64,000 nucleotides of DNA from Fibrobacter sp. UBA4297 (lineage in GTDB: Bacteria; Fibrobacterota; Fibrobacteria; Fibrobacterales; Fibrobacteraceae). Location of the stretch: assembly GCF_002394865.1 (NCBI RefSeq), contig NZ_DGUZ01000012.1:55843-119842 (forward strand), given 5' to 3'. How positions within the stretch are numbered: position 1 is the first letter of the stretch; every line of letters starts with the position of its first letter. Made by a program: the position numbers and the translations under genes. Shown here piece after piece: positions 1 to 8,395 of this stretch. Below the pieces are notes generated by a model, which saw only the letters and a program-made list of their open reading frames with translations, was not told the origin of the DNA and ran no database searches.

Positions 1-875
1 CCGGATTCAATAAAGTCCTTGGAGAAGTGAGCAGCCACAATCGTACCAACCATGAGGCCCACAATCGCAAACGACATGTAGTCCTGCATCATGTTCACGG
101 TCGAAGAACCGGACACGTCCTGGTAAATCAGCACGAATACCTGAGCCAAAGCCCAGAACATCGAAAGGGCGATGATAGACGCACGGAGCGTCGGCACGCG
201 GAAACCGAGACTCAAGTGGCGTTTGACCTTGTCAACGCTCACGTTCAAGTCTTCGAACTTCACGCGCGGAATCATGAAGTTCGCAACCGTACCAAGCACG
301 CTCACCGCTGTCAAAATCCACGGAATCACGACGGACTTTTCCGTAATGCGACGCACAGCTTCGTAAGAAACGAGCTGGTCCAAGTTGATCAGGTTCACGC
401 CGACAATCGTAAGCCAGGATGCCGCGATAATACCGCTAATACTGAATATCTGGAGGAATGCGTTAGCGTAGCTCAAATTGCGCACGCCAAACATTTCCTT
501 CACAATGGCGTACTTCGCCGCACTGTGGATGGCAAAACCGCAGCTCAGCCCAATCGAGAGCCAGAATGCGACTCGCGGGTAATCGACCGTCACGAGCACG
601 GACTGCGCTATCACAAATAGCGTCATTACAAGTGACGACCAAGCCATCACCTTGTTCTTTGAGAACTTATTGGTGAAGAACCCCGCAAAGAACACCATCA
701 ACACGTATGGCGCGAGGAAGAAGATTTGAAGCATGAAGTTCTGCCAGATGATACCATCCTTTGCAAAGAACGATCCCGACAGAATTTTCTGGGCGTAAAT
801 AAACACACCCGCCTGAACAAAAGTTGTTGCAAGGATAGATAAGAAGAATCTTATAGAACCTTTAACTTTCCACAT
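1..875 (-). CDS. MFS transporter of LplT/Aas type, C-terminal part cut by the window edge
   Basis: Starts at an ATG at 875 and stays open to base 1, so about 291 N-terminal residues are present and the 3' end is missing. Hydrophobic segments alternate with short basic loops. The first helix follows MWKVKGSIRFF and the loop FFTNKFSKNKVMAW fits the conserved loop between helices 2 and 3 of the major facilitator superfamily. The segment HSAAKYAIVKEMFG resembles the conserved AKYG.lpe motif of lysophospholipid transporters (LplT and the transporter half of Aas), so the substrate may be lysophospholipid. That substrate is inferred; the family call is firm. The first 50 bases upstream separate it from the next minus-strand gene. 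Confidence 0.8.
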   Translation of the reverse strand, partial: MWKVKGSIRFFLSILATTFVQAGVFIYAQKILSGSFFAKDGIIWQNFMLQIFFLAPYVLMVFFAGFFTNKFSKNKVMAWSSLVMTLFVIAQSVLVTVDYPRVAFWLSIGLSCGFAIHSAAKYAIVKEMFGVRNLSYANAFLQIFSISGIIAASWLTIVGVNLINLDQLVSYEAVRRITEKSVVIPWILTAVSVLGTVANFMIPRVKFEDLNVSVDKVKRHLSLGFRVPTLRASIIALSMFWALAQVFVLIYQDVSGSSTVNMMQDYMSFAIVGLMVGTIVAAHFSKDFIES

Positions 876-925
876 TTACAAAACCCTTTTTTTGCAAATT
901 GTCCTTTTGCCCAAAGATAGAAAAA

Positions 926-2302
926 TCACTTCATAAGCGCCTCAATCTCCCCGACTGTGCGCGGAATATGCTCCGAAATATTTTCAAAACCGTTTTTTGT
1001 AATAATTAAATCATCTTCGATGCGAATTCCGATACTTTCACAGTAGCGCTTGCCGTCAATTGTTGCCGTAAAATCTCCGTAAAGTCCAGGCTCACAAGAA
1101 ATTAACATTCCCGGTTTTAACACCACATCCAAGGAACGTGAACCCGGGTCGCCTTCGTGGATATGTTCCCCGATAAAGTGGCTCACCCCATGCGGCCTCT
1201 TGTCGTACAAGAGCTTAAAACTCCCCTTCGCCCCCTTTACAAGGCGACGGTCAAGTTCCATCATGATGAATTCCCAGCAAATCATGCCGATTTCCTTGAG
1301 GGCAACGCCCGGACGCACCACGCGCTGGTACACCTTTGCAGATTCGAGCACGATTTCGTACAACATTTTTTGAAGCGGGTCAAACCTGCCATTTACAGGG
1401 ATGGTGCGCGAGATATCGCTGTGGAGCGTCCCGAACCGCACACCAAAGTCAAAGAGCACAAGTTCGCCATCGCGCAATTGCTCGTCGTTCTTCACGTAAT
1501 GCAGACAGCAAGCGTTCTTGCCACCCGCAATAATCGTCGGGAACGCGAGGTCGCCATCGCCACGGCGCTGCATTTCGTAATTGAGGAACAGCGCCACATC
1601 GCGCTCAGTCTTCATGTTCTTCATCTCGGGCAAAAGCGCACGGAACGCCTCGTCCGTAATCTGTTGCGCCACGCGGGCATCACCAATGCGTTCCGGTTCC
1701 AGCACCAGGCGGTCTTCGAAGTGCATGTCGGCACAGCTCTTTACTCTCAACTTAAAGCGGCGGAGAGCCTTCTTCAAATCATTTTTGAGTTTTTCGTTGT
1801 GGTCGCCCTTGAACTTTTCGTAATAGAAACCGTAAGCATGGTCCACAGCATTTTTGCCGTTCACATATTTTTTTGCGAGCGACTCGACAAAATCCCAAAG
1901 TTCATCAACCGGCCGCACATCTTCTACGCCCGTCAAGCGAGCAACGACATTTTCGCCATCCACAAAGCCAAGGCGCTTGCCATTCCAGAATTCCTTGAAC
2001 GGGTCCTTGCGCGGCACAAAGAGTGTCGAACACATGGCACGCGGGTCCAGCACCAAATAGCAGCCCGCCTGGTTCACGCCTGTCAAATACAGGAACGCCG
2101 GATCCTGCACAAAGCGAGTCCAAGTTTGAACAAAGGCTTCCTCGCCCCCCGGTTCAACGGGCATCCCGGCAAAAACGCAAAAAGAGTCTAGCTTTTCCAT
2201 CAAAGACTTGCGTCTTTTCGCATAAATTTTCTTGGAATCGTAATTTTTAGACGATAAAAAGACCTGAGAATAGGTCTGAACATCATTTTTACGTGCCTGC
2301 AT
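926..2302 (-). CDS. pepP: Xaa-Pro aminopeptidase (aminopeptidase P, M24B)
   Basis: Removes N-terminal residues followed by proline; a cytoplasmic dinuclear-metal enzyme. The N-terminal half (about residues 25-190) fits the aminopeptidase P N-domain. The C-terminal pita-bread domain carries the metal ligands in order: the DFG and HSDISRT aspartates, the histidine of HGVSHFIGEH, the glutamate of CEPGLYG and the glutamate of IGIRIEDD. Length (458 residues) is normal for PepP. I chose the ATG at 2302; a TTG two codons upstream (2308) is better spaced from an AAGG and cannot be excluded. It points away from the lipoprotein-phoH operon and shares a 76-base divergent promoter region with it. Confidence 0.92.
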   Translation of the reverse strand: MQARKNDVQTYSQVFLSSKNYDSKKIYAKRRKSLMEKLDSFCVFAGMPVEPGGEEAFVQTWTRFVQDPAFLYLTGVNQAGCYLVLDPRAMCSTLFVPRKDPFKEFWNGKRLGFVDGENVVARLTGVEDVRPVDELWDFVESLAKKYVNGKNAVDHAYGFYYEKFKGDHNEKLKNDLKKALRRFKLRVKSCADMHFEDRLVLEPERIGDARVAQQITDEAFRALLPEMKNMKTERDVALFLNYEMQRRGDGDLAFPTIIAGGKNACCLHYVKNDEQLRDGELVLFDFGVRFGTLHSDISRTIPVNGRFDPLQKMLYEIVLESAKVYQRVVRPGVALKEIGMICWEFIMMELDRRLVKGAKGSFKLLYDKRPHGVSHFIGEHIHEGDPGSRSLDVVLKPGMLISCEPGLYGDFTATIDGKRYCESIGIRIEDDLIITKNGFENISEHIPRTVGEIEALMK

Positions 2303-2384
2303 AGTCAATTTTTACCTTTTTTAACATTTTTTTTCTCACAACTATATATATTTTAGCCATCAAAGACTAGAATGGAGCTTAATA

Positions 2385-2741
2385 ATGTCTCTTAAAAAAT
2401 GGAAATTAGTTCTCGCATCCCTTTCTGTAGCACTTTTCACGGCTTGCGCAGGTTCCTCTAACTCAGGCAGCAGCGATACCGGCTATACGGGAAGCAACGA
2501 ATCCTCTGATAACTCCTCTTCTTACACGGGTTACAATGAAAACCAGGCAGAATCCGCTAAGCCGGCTGCTCCGGCCAAGAAGGAACCGCCCAAGGAAGTC
2601 ATCAACGAAAAGACTTTGAAGAAGAGCCAGGACGAAGCAGTCGCTGCAAACGAAGACAATCACAAGCTCCGCAAGGAAATCTTCGAAGCAAGGACCAAGC
2701 TCGGCCTCCCGATCCAGCAACCTTCTACAGATGAAGAGTAG
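2385..2741 (+). CDS. small lipoprotein, first gene of the phoH-pgpH operon
   Basis: 118 residues. A basic start and hydrophobic core end in the lipobox LFTAC, so Cys21 should be lipidated. A Ser/Gly/Asn-rich linker follows (SSNSGSSD...), then a lysine/glutamate-rich, probably helical C-terminal part with a PAAPAKKEPPKE spacer. No domain is recognised. GGAG lies 8 bases before the ATG. The stop codon overlaps the phoH start by 11 bases, so the two are translationally coupled. The function is unknown; an envelope-anchored helper or structural protein is the most that can be inferred. Confidence 0.8.
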   Translation: MSLKKWKLVLASLSVALFTACAGSSNSGSSDTGYTGSNESSDNSSSYTGYNENQAESAKPAAPAKKEPPKEVINEKTLKKSQDEAVAANEDNHKLRKEIFEARTKLGLPIQQPSTDEE

Positions 2742-3693
2742 TATAAGGCATTACTCACTGTCTGACAACCTGAAACGAGTTATTTCAGGCGAACGTGAAA
2801 CGGTTTTCCGATTACTGGAGAGCCGTTTTTGCGTTGAAATACGCACCCGACTCCCAGGGCTAGACCTTGTGGCGCGTGAAGGTGCCGATATGTCAGGCTT
2901 ACTTGCGGTCCTCGACCAGCTAAAAATCGCCGCACGCAACGGCGAGATTTTAGACGCATCCCAGCTCGAACGCATGCTCGGCCCCAAGGAAGCGTCCGAA
3001 GCGACCTACACCGAGCTCATCCCCGACAGCCCCGTCTTTAGGAACAGGTTCGGGATTAGCGTCTCGGCAAAGACTCCGGCTCAGGCGGAACTGGTCAAGG
3101 CGGTCGAGAAAAATGACATCATTTTTGCGAAAGGGCCCGCAGGCACAGGCAAGACATTCCTCGCCGTGACGCTTGCCGTCGCAAGCCTTGAACGCGGCGA
3201 AGCCGAACGCATCTGCCTTGTGCGTCCCGCCGTCGAAGCCGGCGAATCGCTCGGATTTTTGCCCGGAGACCTCAAGGAAAAAATAGCGCCTTACCTCCGT
3301 CCGATCCACGACAGCCTTTCCGAGCTCTTGCCCGCCGAAAAGCTCAAACGCTACGAAGAAACGGGCGCCATCGAAGTCGCCCCACTCGCCTATATGCGTG
3401 GACGCACACTAAAGCGCGCCTTCATCATCTTGGACGAAGCGCAGAACACGACCATCGCCCAGATGAAGATGTTCCTCACGCGACTTGGCCCTCATAGCAA
3501 GGCTATCATCACCGGCGACACAAGCCAGATTGACCTCGCCAAAGGGCAAGTATCCGGTCTTGAACATGCGATGAACATTCTCAAGGGAATCCGAGGAATT
3601 GCCGAAGTCGAATTTAGCGCTACTGACGTTCTTCGTCATCATCTAGTCAAGGACATTTTGCTAGCTTACGAACAGAACGAGCAAAAAAAATAG
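2731..3693 (+). CDS. phoH: PhoH family ATPase
   Basis: Cytoplasmic P-loop ATPase of the PhoH/YbeZ family, linked in other bacteria to RNA metabolism and ribosome maturation with YbeY. 320 residues with the typical order: an N-terminal KH-like region, the Walker A GPAGTGKTF near residue 138, the family signature LVRPAVEAGESLGFLPGD, and Walker B FIILDEAQNTT followed by ITGDTSQIDL. The start overlaps the preceding lipoprotein gene; the next gene, pgpH, begins 11 bases after the stop. The usual third partner, ybeY, is not found directly downstream. Confidence 0.93.
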   Translation: MKSSIRHYSLSDNLKRVISGERETVFRLLESRFCVEIRTRLPGLDLVAREGADMSGLLAVLDQLKIAARNGEILDASQLERMLGPKEASEATYTELIPDSPVFRNRFGISVSAKTPAQAELVKAVEKNDIIFAKGPAGTGKTFLAVTLAVASLERGEAERICLVRPAVEAGESLGFLPGDLKEKIAPYLRPIHDSLSELLPAEKLKRYEETGAIEVAPLAYMRGRTLKRAFIILDEAQNTTIAQMKMFLTRLGPHSKAIITGDTSQIDLAKGQVSGLEHAMNILKGIRGIAEVEFSATDVLRHHLVKDILLAYEQNEQKK

Positions 3694-3704
3694 AAGAGCT
3701 TTAA

Positions 3705-5981
3705 ATGAACAAGAAAGAGAAAAAGATTCATTTATTTATTGGCTGGGTTATCTTAATCCTCATCGCCATTCTCTTATTCCCGGACAAAAACATCGCCCTC
3801 CGCGCCGAGCGTCCGCACTTAGGCCAGCTCAGTACTAGGACGATTGTCGCACCGTTCAAGTTCGAGGTTCCAAAAACTGAACAGGAAATCCAGGCCGAAA
3901 AGGCCCGTGCCGCCGACAAAATCAACGCCATTTTCGAATTCAATGCCGACGAAACGACGCGTGAACTTCGCGAGCTGGAACAGTACCTCAAAAAACTCGA
4001 ACAGTACGGCAAGATGCAGGCTGTCATCAGTTCAAGCAAGGATGACGGCAGCGCACTAATGCAAGAAAAAATCAAGGAAGCCTCAAGCATCTACGACCAG
4101 CTTAAACAGCGTCTTTCCATTACCGCCATCAAGCCGCTCAGTACAAACTCTGTCGCCCGCGACTCCCTGATGTCCGTATTCTACCAGATGATGCAGAAGG
4201 GCGTATCCAACACACTACTTGCAAAGACCGAAACCGAAGTCAACCTGTTCTGCAACAGCTACAACATCAAGCAAGTCAAGAATCTCATCTACAACAAGCC
4301 AAACATTTCGCTTATCAAGGAGAACGAAGAAAGCACTCTGGAAATCAGTGAAATTCAGCCAATGCAACGCCGCATTGACGAAGCTTTTGGACAGTTGCAA
4401 AGTTCATTTTCGTCGGAACAAGGCTTACAGAGTGCCTTCTACGAAGCGCTTTACGTTTTCACAAGCCCAAACGTATTCTATCTCGAAAAAGAAACAGAAG
4501 CCCGCAAGCTCGATGCTAGCAACAAGGTGACTCTCATCAAGGGTATGGTCCCGCGCGGCATGGAAATCGTAGCCCAAGGCGCACCAATCACCAAGGATAT
4601 TCTCGAAAAGATTGATGCACTCCAGCTTGCGCAGCAGAACGAAGAAAACTCGAAGATGCTCACCGCGCCTTACGGCAACGTGCTCGTCTTTATCATCATC
4701 ATCACGCTCCTCATCATGTTCGTTCTCTACACGCCGACGCGTACCATGTTCAAGACACCGCGCCAACTGTGGAGCCTCATGTTCCTCACGCTTTTGCAGC
4801 TCCTCGCCTTCTGGATTATCCACAATCTCTCCGGAACACTCAACAAGCCCGAAAGCATCCTCCCAGATGCAATAGACTTCATGTGGCTTTACCCGATTAC
4901 GTTTACCCCCGTCATCGCCGTCGTGCTCTATGACGCGCGCATGGGGCTTGCATTCGCAACATTCTCCGCCGGATTCTACGGCATTCTGAACGGCTATGAC
5001 CTTGCCGCAACACTTACAAGCCTTGTCGTGAACATCGCCGTGATAGCTCCGCTATTCCGTATGCGCTACCGTGTGCAATTTGCGTGGAGCATAATTGCAG
5101 GTGTTGTCGCAGCCGCAGCCTCGATAAGCATCATGCTTCTCCTCCGCAACAGATTCAACTTTGTCACGTTCTACCAGACGCTCATCGCAGCTAGTGCAAA
5201 CATCATCATCTTTACCGCAGTCGCATCCGTGCTCTTGATCCACGTTGTCGAAAAAGTCTTTAGCATCACGACCGTGCTTACGCTCATGGAAATGTCGGAC
5301 TTCAACCGCCCAGCCCTCAAGCGCATTTCGGAACTTGCACCGGGAACGTTCCACCACAGCATCCAGGTTTCAAACCTCGCCGAAAGCGTTGCCGAAAGCA
5401 TTGGAGCAAATTCGCTCTTGGTCCGCGTGATGGCACTTTACCATGACCTCGGCAAGACAATGCGTCCAGAATACTTTACCGAAAACCAGAAGCAAGGCGT
5501 AAACCCGCACAACAATCTCGACCCGTATCAGTCCGTCAAGATTTTGACCGGTCACGTTTCGCAGGGCATGTTGCTTGCCAAGGAATACAAGATTCCAGAA
5601 CTCGTCGCCACGGGCATCCAGGAACATCACGGCACAACGCTCATCCAGTACTTCCACCACAAGGCGACAGAACTCGCGAAGGAAACCGGCAAGGAAGTCA
5701 AGGAAGAAGATTTCCGCTACAAGGGACCGCGCCCGCAAAGCATGGAAACCGCAATTCTCATGCTTGCCGACGTGATTGAAGCGACAAGCCGCTCCATGGC
5801 AGACACATCATCGGAAGCCCTCATCGCCATGATCCACAAGACTATTCTTGACAAGTTTATGGACGGCCAGTTCAATGAAAGCAATTTGTCCGTAAAGGAA
5901 CTTTCCAAACTCGAAGAAGCGTTCCTCCACAGTCTCGATGGTACGTACCATACGCGCGTGAAGTATCCGGGACAACGTTAG
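3705..5981 (+). CDS. pgpH: PgpH-type 7TM-HD phosphohydrolase, probable c-di-AMP phosphodiesterase
   Basis: 758-residue membrane protein with the full 7TMR-HD architecture: one N-terminal helix (about 12-30), a large extracytoplasmic domain rich in charged helices (about 45-310), a cluster of membrane helices (about 330-520), and a cytoplasmic HD domain. The HD motif is YHDLGK near residue 580, with a later HHG in IQEHHGTTL and a final aspartate in MLADVIEA. Characterised relatives hydrolyse cyclic di-AMP to pApA. The gene lies 11 bases after phoH, an association also known from Firmicutes. The diadenylate cyclase gene cdaA occurs about 20 kb away on the same strand, which supports a c-di-AMP role. 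Confidence 0.9.
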   Translation: MNKKEKKIHLFIGWVILILIAILLFPDKNIALRAERPHLGQLSTRTIVAPFKFEVPKTEQEIQAEKARAADKINAIFEFNADETTRELRELEQYLKKLEQYGKMQAVISSSKDDGSALMQEKIKEASSIYDQLKQRLSITAIKPLSTNSVARDSLMSVFYQMMQKGVSNTLLAKTETEVNLFCNSYNIKQVKNLIYNKPNISLIKENEESTLEISEIQPMQRRIDEAFGQLQSSFSSEQGLQSAFYEALYVFTSPNVFYLEKETEARKLDASNKVTLIKGMVPRGMEIVAQGAPITKDILEKIDALQLAQQNEENSKMLTAPYGNVLVFIIIITLLIMFVLYTPTRTMFKTPRQLWSLMFLTLLQLLAFWIIHNLSGTLNKPESILPDAIDFMWLYPITFTPVIAVVLYDARMGLAFATFSAGFYGILNGYDLAATLTSLVVNIAVIAPLFRMRYRVQFAWSIIAGVVAAAASISIMLLLRNRFNFVTFYQTLIAASANIIIFTAVASVLLIHVVEKVFSITTVLTLMEMSDFNRPALKRISELAPGTFHHSIQVSNLAESVAESIGANSLLVRVMALYHDLGKTMRPEYFTENQKQGVNPHNNLDPYQSVKILTGHVSQGMLLAKEYKIPELVATGIQEHHGTTLIQYFHHKATELAKETGKEVKEEDFRYKGPRPQSMETAILMLADVIEATSRSMADTSSEALIAMIHKTILDKFMDGQFNESNLSVKELSKLEEAFLHSLDGTYHTRVKYPGQR

Positions 5982-5994
5982 ACGAGAGAATGTC

Positions 5995-6025
5995 ATGCCC
6001 GCCCCTGAGCGGGCATCTCTTTTTT
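5995..6025 (+). terminator. rho-independent terminator after pgpH
   Basis: The arms ATGCCCGC (5995-6002) and GCGGGCAT (6009-6016) are perfect complements with a six-base loop, followed by TCTCTTTTTT. The element begins with GTCATGCCCGC, the same edge seen in the dispersed palindromic repeats, so this repeat doubles as a terminator. Confidence 0.8.
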
Positions 6026-6060
6026 AAAGGGAAAAAAATAAAGAAAACTGCCCATATCCC

Positions 6061-6089
6061 TTGACACACGAATTAAATGTTTTTATATT
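6061..6089 (+). promoter_or_regulatory. sigma-70-type promoter of the first tRNA-Asp
   Basis: TTGACA at 6061-6066 and TATATT at 6084-6089 with a 17-base spacer. The downstream bases TGGTTCG are nearly the same as those following the second promoter at 6312-6339 (TGGCTCG), suggesting a shared discriminator for stable-RNA transcription. Confidence 0.8.
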
Positions 6090-6123
6090 TGGTTCGTTCG
6101 GTTAAAAGACCTAACAAACCACT

Positions 6124-6199
6124 GGGGTGGTAGCTCAATTTTGGTTAGAGCACCGGCCTGTCACGCCGGAGGTTGCGAGTTCAAGCCTCGTCTATCCCG
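6124..6199 (+). tRNA. tRNA-Asp (GTC), copy 1
   Basis: A 76-base cloverleaf. The acceptor GGGGTGG pairs with CTATCCC through two G-T wobbles; the anticodon stem CCGGC/GCCGG encloses the loop CTGTCAC with anticodon GTC; the T arm contains GTTCAAGCC. The discriminator is G and the 3' CCA is not encoded. It is identical in sequence to the copy at 6666-6741. Confidence 0.95.
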
Positions 6200-6204
6200 C
6201 GATA

Positions 6205-6232
6205 AAGACCTCTCGAAAGAGAGGTCTTTTCG
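6205..6232 (+). terminator. terminator after tRNA-Asp copy 1
   Basis: AAGACCTCTC, GAAA loop, GAGAGGTCTT, then TT and a CGTTT tail. A strong stem with a GAAA tetraloop placed directly behind the tRNA. Confidence 0.9.
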
Positions 6233-6311
6233 TTTATACTCAAATCATCGCTTAATTGATACTCCCCTATTAAAAAATTTTCACTTTTTTCACAAAAAAG
6301 ACCAATTTCGG

Positions 6312-6339
6312 TTGACAAGACTTTTAATATTTGTATATT
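6312..6339 (+). promoter_or_regulatory. promoter of the DUF3098-tRNA-Val-tRNA-Asp unit
   Basis: TTGACA at 6312-6317, a 16-base spacer, and TATATT at 6334-6339, followed by TGGCTCG. It drives a protein gene that starts 27 bases downstream and two tRNAs; no other promoter or terminator is evident before the hairpin at 6745. Confidence 0.75.
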
Positions 6340-6365
6340 TGGCTCGTAACTCGAGGTTGTAGAAA

Positions 6366-6557
6366 ATGTTAAACAAAAAGAATCTTATTCTTATCGGTAT
6401 TGGCATTTTACTACTTGTAATTGGATTTATTTGTCTCGCCACAGGTCCTGCAGATAATCCGATTAGCCTTTCTGTTGCACCAATTATCTTGACGATTGCT
6501 TACGTTGTGATTATTCCTCTCGGAATCCTCTACAGCGGCAAGGGAAAAGACAAGTAA
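6366..6557 (+). CDS. DUF3098-like small membrane protein
   Basis: 63 residues with two hydrophobic helices (about 7-26 and 38-57), a central polar turn ATGPADNPISLSVAP and a lysine-rich end. The layout and the APIILTIAYVVIIPLGIL segment match DUF3098, a two-helix family known from Bacteroidetes and relatives, with no assigned role. The gene sits between a tRNA-type promoter and tRNA-Val, which starts 6 bases after its stop, so the mRNA must be cut from the tRNA precursor. The upstream GAGG lies about 10 bases from the ATG. Confidence 0.75.
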   Translation: MLNKKNLILIGIGILLLVIGFICLATGPADNPISLSVAPIILTIAYVVIIPLGILYSGKGKDK

Positions 6558-6563
6558 TTATTC

Positions 6564-6638
6564 GGACGATTAGCTCAGCTGGTTCAGAGCGTCTGCCTTA
6601 CAAGCAGAATGTCAGCGGTTCGAATCCGTTATCGTCCA
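6564..6638 (+). tRNA. tRNA-Val (TAC)
   Basis: A 75-base cloverleaf. The acceptor GGACGAT pairs with ATCGTCC; the anticodon stem TCTGC/GCAGA encloses the loop CTTACAA, anticodon TAC; the T arm has GGTTCGAATCC. The discriminator is A and no CCA is encoded. It lies 6 bases after the DUF3098 stop codon and 27 bases before tRNA-Asp copy 2. Confidence 0.95.
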
Positions 6639-6665
6639 CTACCGAAAAAAATCGGAAACGATTTT

Positions 6666-6741
6666 GGGGTGGTAGCTCAATTTTGGTTAGAGCACCGGCC
6701 TGTCACGCCGGAGGTTGCGAGTTCAAGCCTCGTCTATCCCG
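6666..6741 (+). tRNA. tRNA-Asp (GTC), copy 2
   Basis: Identical across all 76 bases to the copy at 6124-6199. It is followed by its own terminator and preceded by tRNA-Val in the same transcription unit. The two copies and their similar promoters and hairpins suggest a local duplication. Confidence 0.95.
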
Positions 6742-6744
6742 CGA

Positions 6745-6778
6745 AAAAGCACTTCTCTTTGAGAAGTGCTTTTCGTTT
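6745..6778 (+). terminator. terminator after tRNA-Asp copy 2
   Basis: AAAGCACTTCTC and GAGAAGTGCTTT form a 12-bp stem with a TTT loop, followed by TCGTTTTT. The stem sequence differs from the first copy's terminator but the design is the same. Confidence 0.9.
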
Positions 6779-6888
6779 TTACAGTCACCCCGGCCTCTGT
6801 GCTCTTTGACCACTTGCGCTTTAGCGCTTATGTGGGCATGATCCGCGAATGGGGACGGGGTCAGCTTACACATTATTCATCTAATCGT

Positions 6889-7560
6889 TTAAATCTGGAA
6901 GCCAAACGCTGCGTTTATATCGATGACAAGGCCCTTGTCCATCTTGAAGAAGGAGTTCTTGCGGTCCGCTTCAAATTTACTCGTCCAGACATAGCCAAAT
7001 CCGGCATCAAGGAACACGGCAAAACGCCCAAAGAATCCTTCCCCATCATTCAGAATCTTCTTGACTCCGCCATTGAGCATAAAGCCCCACAGCCAGCCGT
7101 TAAAGTCCCCATGCTTTTCCGTATCGATTTTTAGATGATCCACTATCATTCCTGCCTGAAAATAGCGCCAGCGCTTGCCACCAACGCCATACAGGCGAAA
7201 ACTCTCTTGCAGACCGATATCGTAAATCTTGTAGCCATCATTGTCGTCTTCAGTACGGTCAACGCGCACATAATGCGGCATCGATATGAGAGAAATCTTC
7301 TCCATCATCTTCCATTCAAACGTCAAATAAAACTGCGGATAGTCCGTAATGCCGTTCGGGACGTTGATGCCGCCCCAAAAGTGCGAATACGGCACCATAA
7401 AATTTAACGGGTGAATATATAGCGTAAATGTCGAATCCTTCAATGATTCGTCATTCTCCACTTCCTGCGTTGCTTCCGCATTCGTTTTCAACTGCGTTTT
7501 AGCCGGTTTTGCCACGGAAAATACAGACAAAGCAATCAGTAAGAGGACTATGCGTTTCAT
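6889..7560 (-). CDS. exported protein, probably a small outer-membrane beta barrel
   Basis: 223 residues. The first 17 (MKRIVLLLIALSVFSVA) form a signal peptide. The mature part alternates aromatic and polar residues (FYLTFEWKMMEK, SFRLYGVGGKRWRYFQAG, FFGRFAVFLDAGFGYVW) and ends in IDINAAFGFQI, a C-terminal aromatic/hydrophobic beta signal. This is typical of small outer-membrane barrels but no family is identified. It lies 9 bases after the next minus-strand gene and probably shares its transcript. A 110-base stretch with no gene separates its 3' end from the tRNA terminator. Confidence 0.65.
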   Translation of the reverse strand: MKRIVLLLIALSVFSVAKPAKTQLKTNAEATQEVENDESLKDSTFTLYIHPLNFMVPYSHFWGGINVPNGITDYPQFYLTFEWKMMEKISLISMPHYVRVDRTEDDNDGYKIYDIGLQESFRLYGVGGKRWRYFQAGMIVDHLKIDTEKHGDFNGWLWGFMLNGGVKKILNDGEGFFGRFAVFLDAGFGYVWTSKFEADRKNSFFKMDKGLVIDINAAFGFQI

Positions 7561-7569
7561 AGCCTAAAT

Positions 7570-8370
7570 TTAGATTTTTTTTGGTGATTCATCTCCCAGC
7601 CATCGCGTGACATGAACACCATTCCACCCTATTGAATTATGCTTAAAGCCATGCGCATACGAGGCTCCACAATGTGCTCCGCGGATTGAGAACTGCACTG
7701 CGACGGCAAAGTCCGGGAATCGATATGAAGAGCTAACTTCCACAAATTTCCACCGAAAAGAAGCACCCACATACAAGTAATCCAAGTCACTTTCCGCAAA
7801 AGCCGAGATCGACTCGTCCGATTTCCAGTGAATGCCAACAACAGGAGCAACGCTTTCGTCCATAAATCCCTCCAGCATTCCCGCAAGGTAGATGTTGCGC
7901 CAATGGTAGAGCCCCGCCCACTTGAACCGGTGCCGCGCCCAAAATCCGCCGCCAGGAATCCACTCCATATCAAGCCCATAACTTGTTCCAACTGCAAAAT
8001 GCGTCCAGGTCTTCGCAAAAGCCACTTCTGAATACAAATTACGGTAAAGGGAATCCATCGACTCGTAAGCCACAAAAGTTCCCACGCGGTATGCTTCACT
8101 TCCAAATTCAAGCGACATGTTCCACGAAGATTCATCGACATTATCCATCCAGTAATACGAAATGCCGTACGAGGGGAACGCATACCGAGCAGGCGAAGAA
8201 CTAAAACCACCAAGCCCGACAGGAGAAAGCCCGCCTGCCAAAAGCGAAGCAAAAGAAGCATGGCCTTCGGTAGCATTGCATGGAATCGCGAAACAGAACC
8301 AAGCAATCATCAAAAGCAACTGTCTCGCGCATTTCTTTAACACGCTTTTTTCCCAAGCGCTATTTAGCAT
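7570..8370 (-). CDS. exported protein, probable outer-membrane barrel
   Basis: About 266 residues from the ATG at 8370. The reading frame is open to 8454, but that longer start would overlap the upstream gene by 59 bases; a GTG a few codons inside (before LKKCARQLLL) is also possible. A hydrophobic signal (LLLMIAWFCFAIPCNA) precedes ASFASLLAGGLSPVGLGG, which recalls the N-terminus of PorV/PorQ-like barrels. The rest is aromatic-rich, with many paired strands (ISYYWMD, WNMSLEFG, YLYVGASFRWKFVEVSSSYRF). The function is unknown. It follows the lamin-tail-domain gene by 25 bases, suggesting a surface-protein operon. Confidence 0.6.
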   Translation of the reverse strand: MLNSAWEKSVLKKCARQLLLMIAWFCFAIPCNATEGHASFASLLAGGLSPVGLGGFSSSPARYAFPSYGISYYWMDNVDESSWNMSLEFGSEAYRVGTFVAYESMDSLYRNLYSEVAFAKTWTHFAVGTSYGLDMEWIPGGGFWARHRFKWAGLYHWRNIYLAGMLEGFMDESVAPVVGIHWKSDESISAFAESDLDYLYVGASFRWKFVEVSSSYRFPDFAVAVQFSIRGAHCGASYAHGFKHNSIGWNGVHVTRWLGDESPKKI

Positions 8371-8395
8371 ACATTCAAAGCAATTCCGAGCAAGC

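Noticed and set aside
27..620. 197-codon plus-strand frame at the window start
   Set aside because: Lies opposite the MFS transporter; the protein is His/Arg-rich and has no hydrophobic pattern, while the minus strand gives a clean membrane protein.
6141..6362. 73-codon frame beginning inside tRNA-Asp
   Set aside because: It starts within the tRNA and crosses its terminator and the next promoter.
7629..8306. 225-codon frame overlapping the barrel gene on the same strand
   Set aside because: Alternative frame of the 7570-8370 gene; Leu/Arg-rich, no signal peptide with a ribosome-binding site and no beta pattern.
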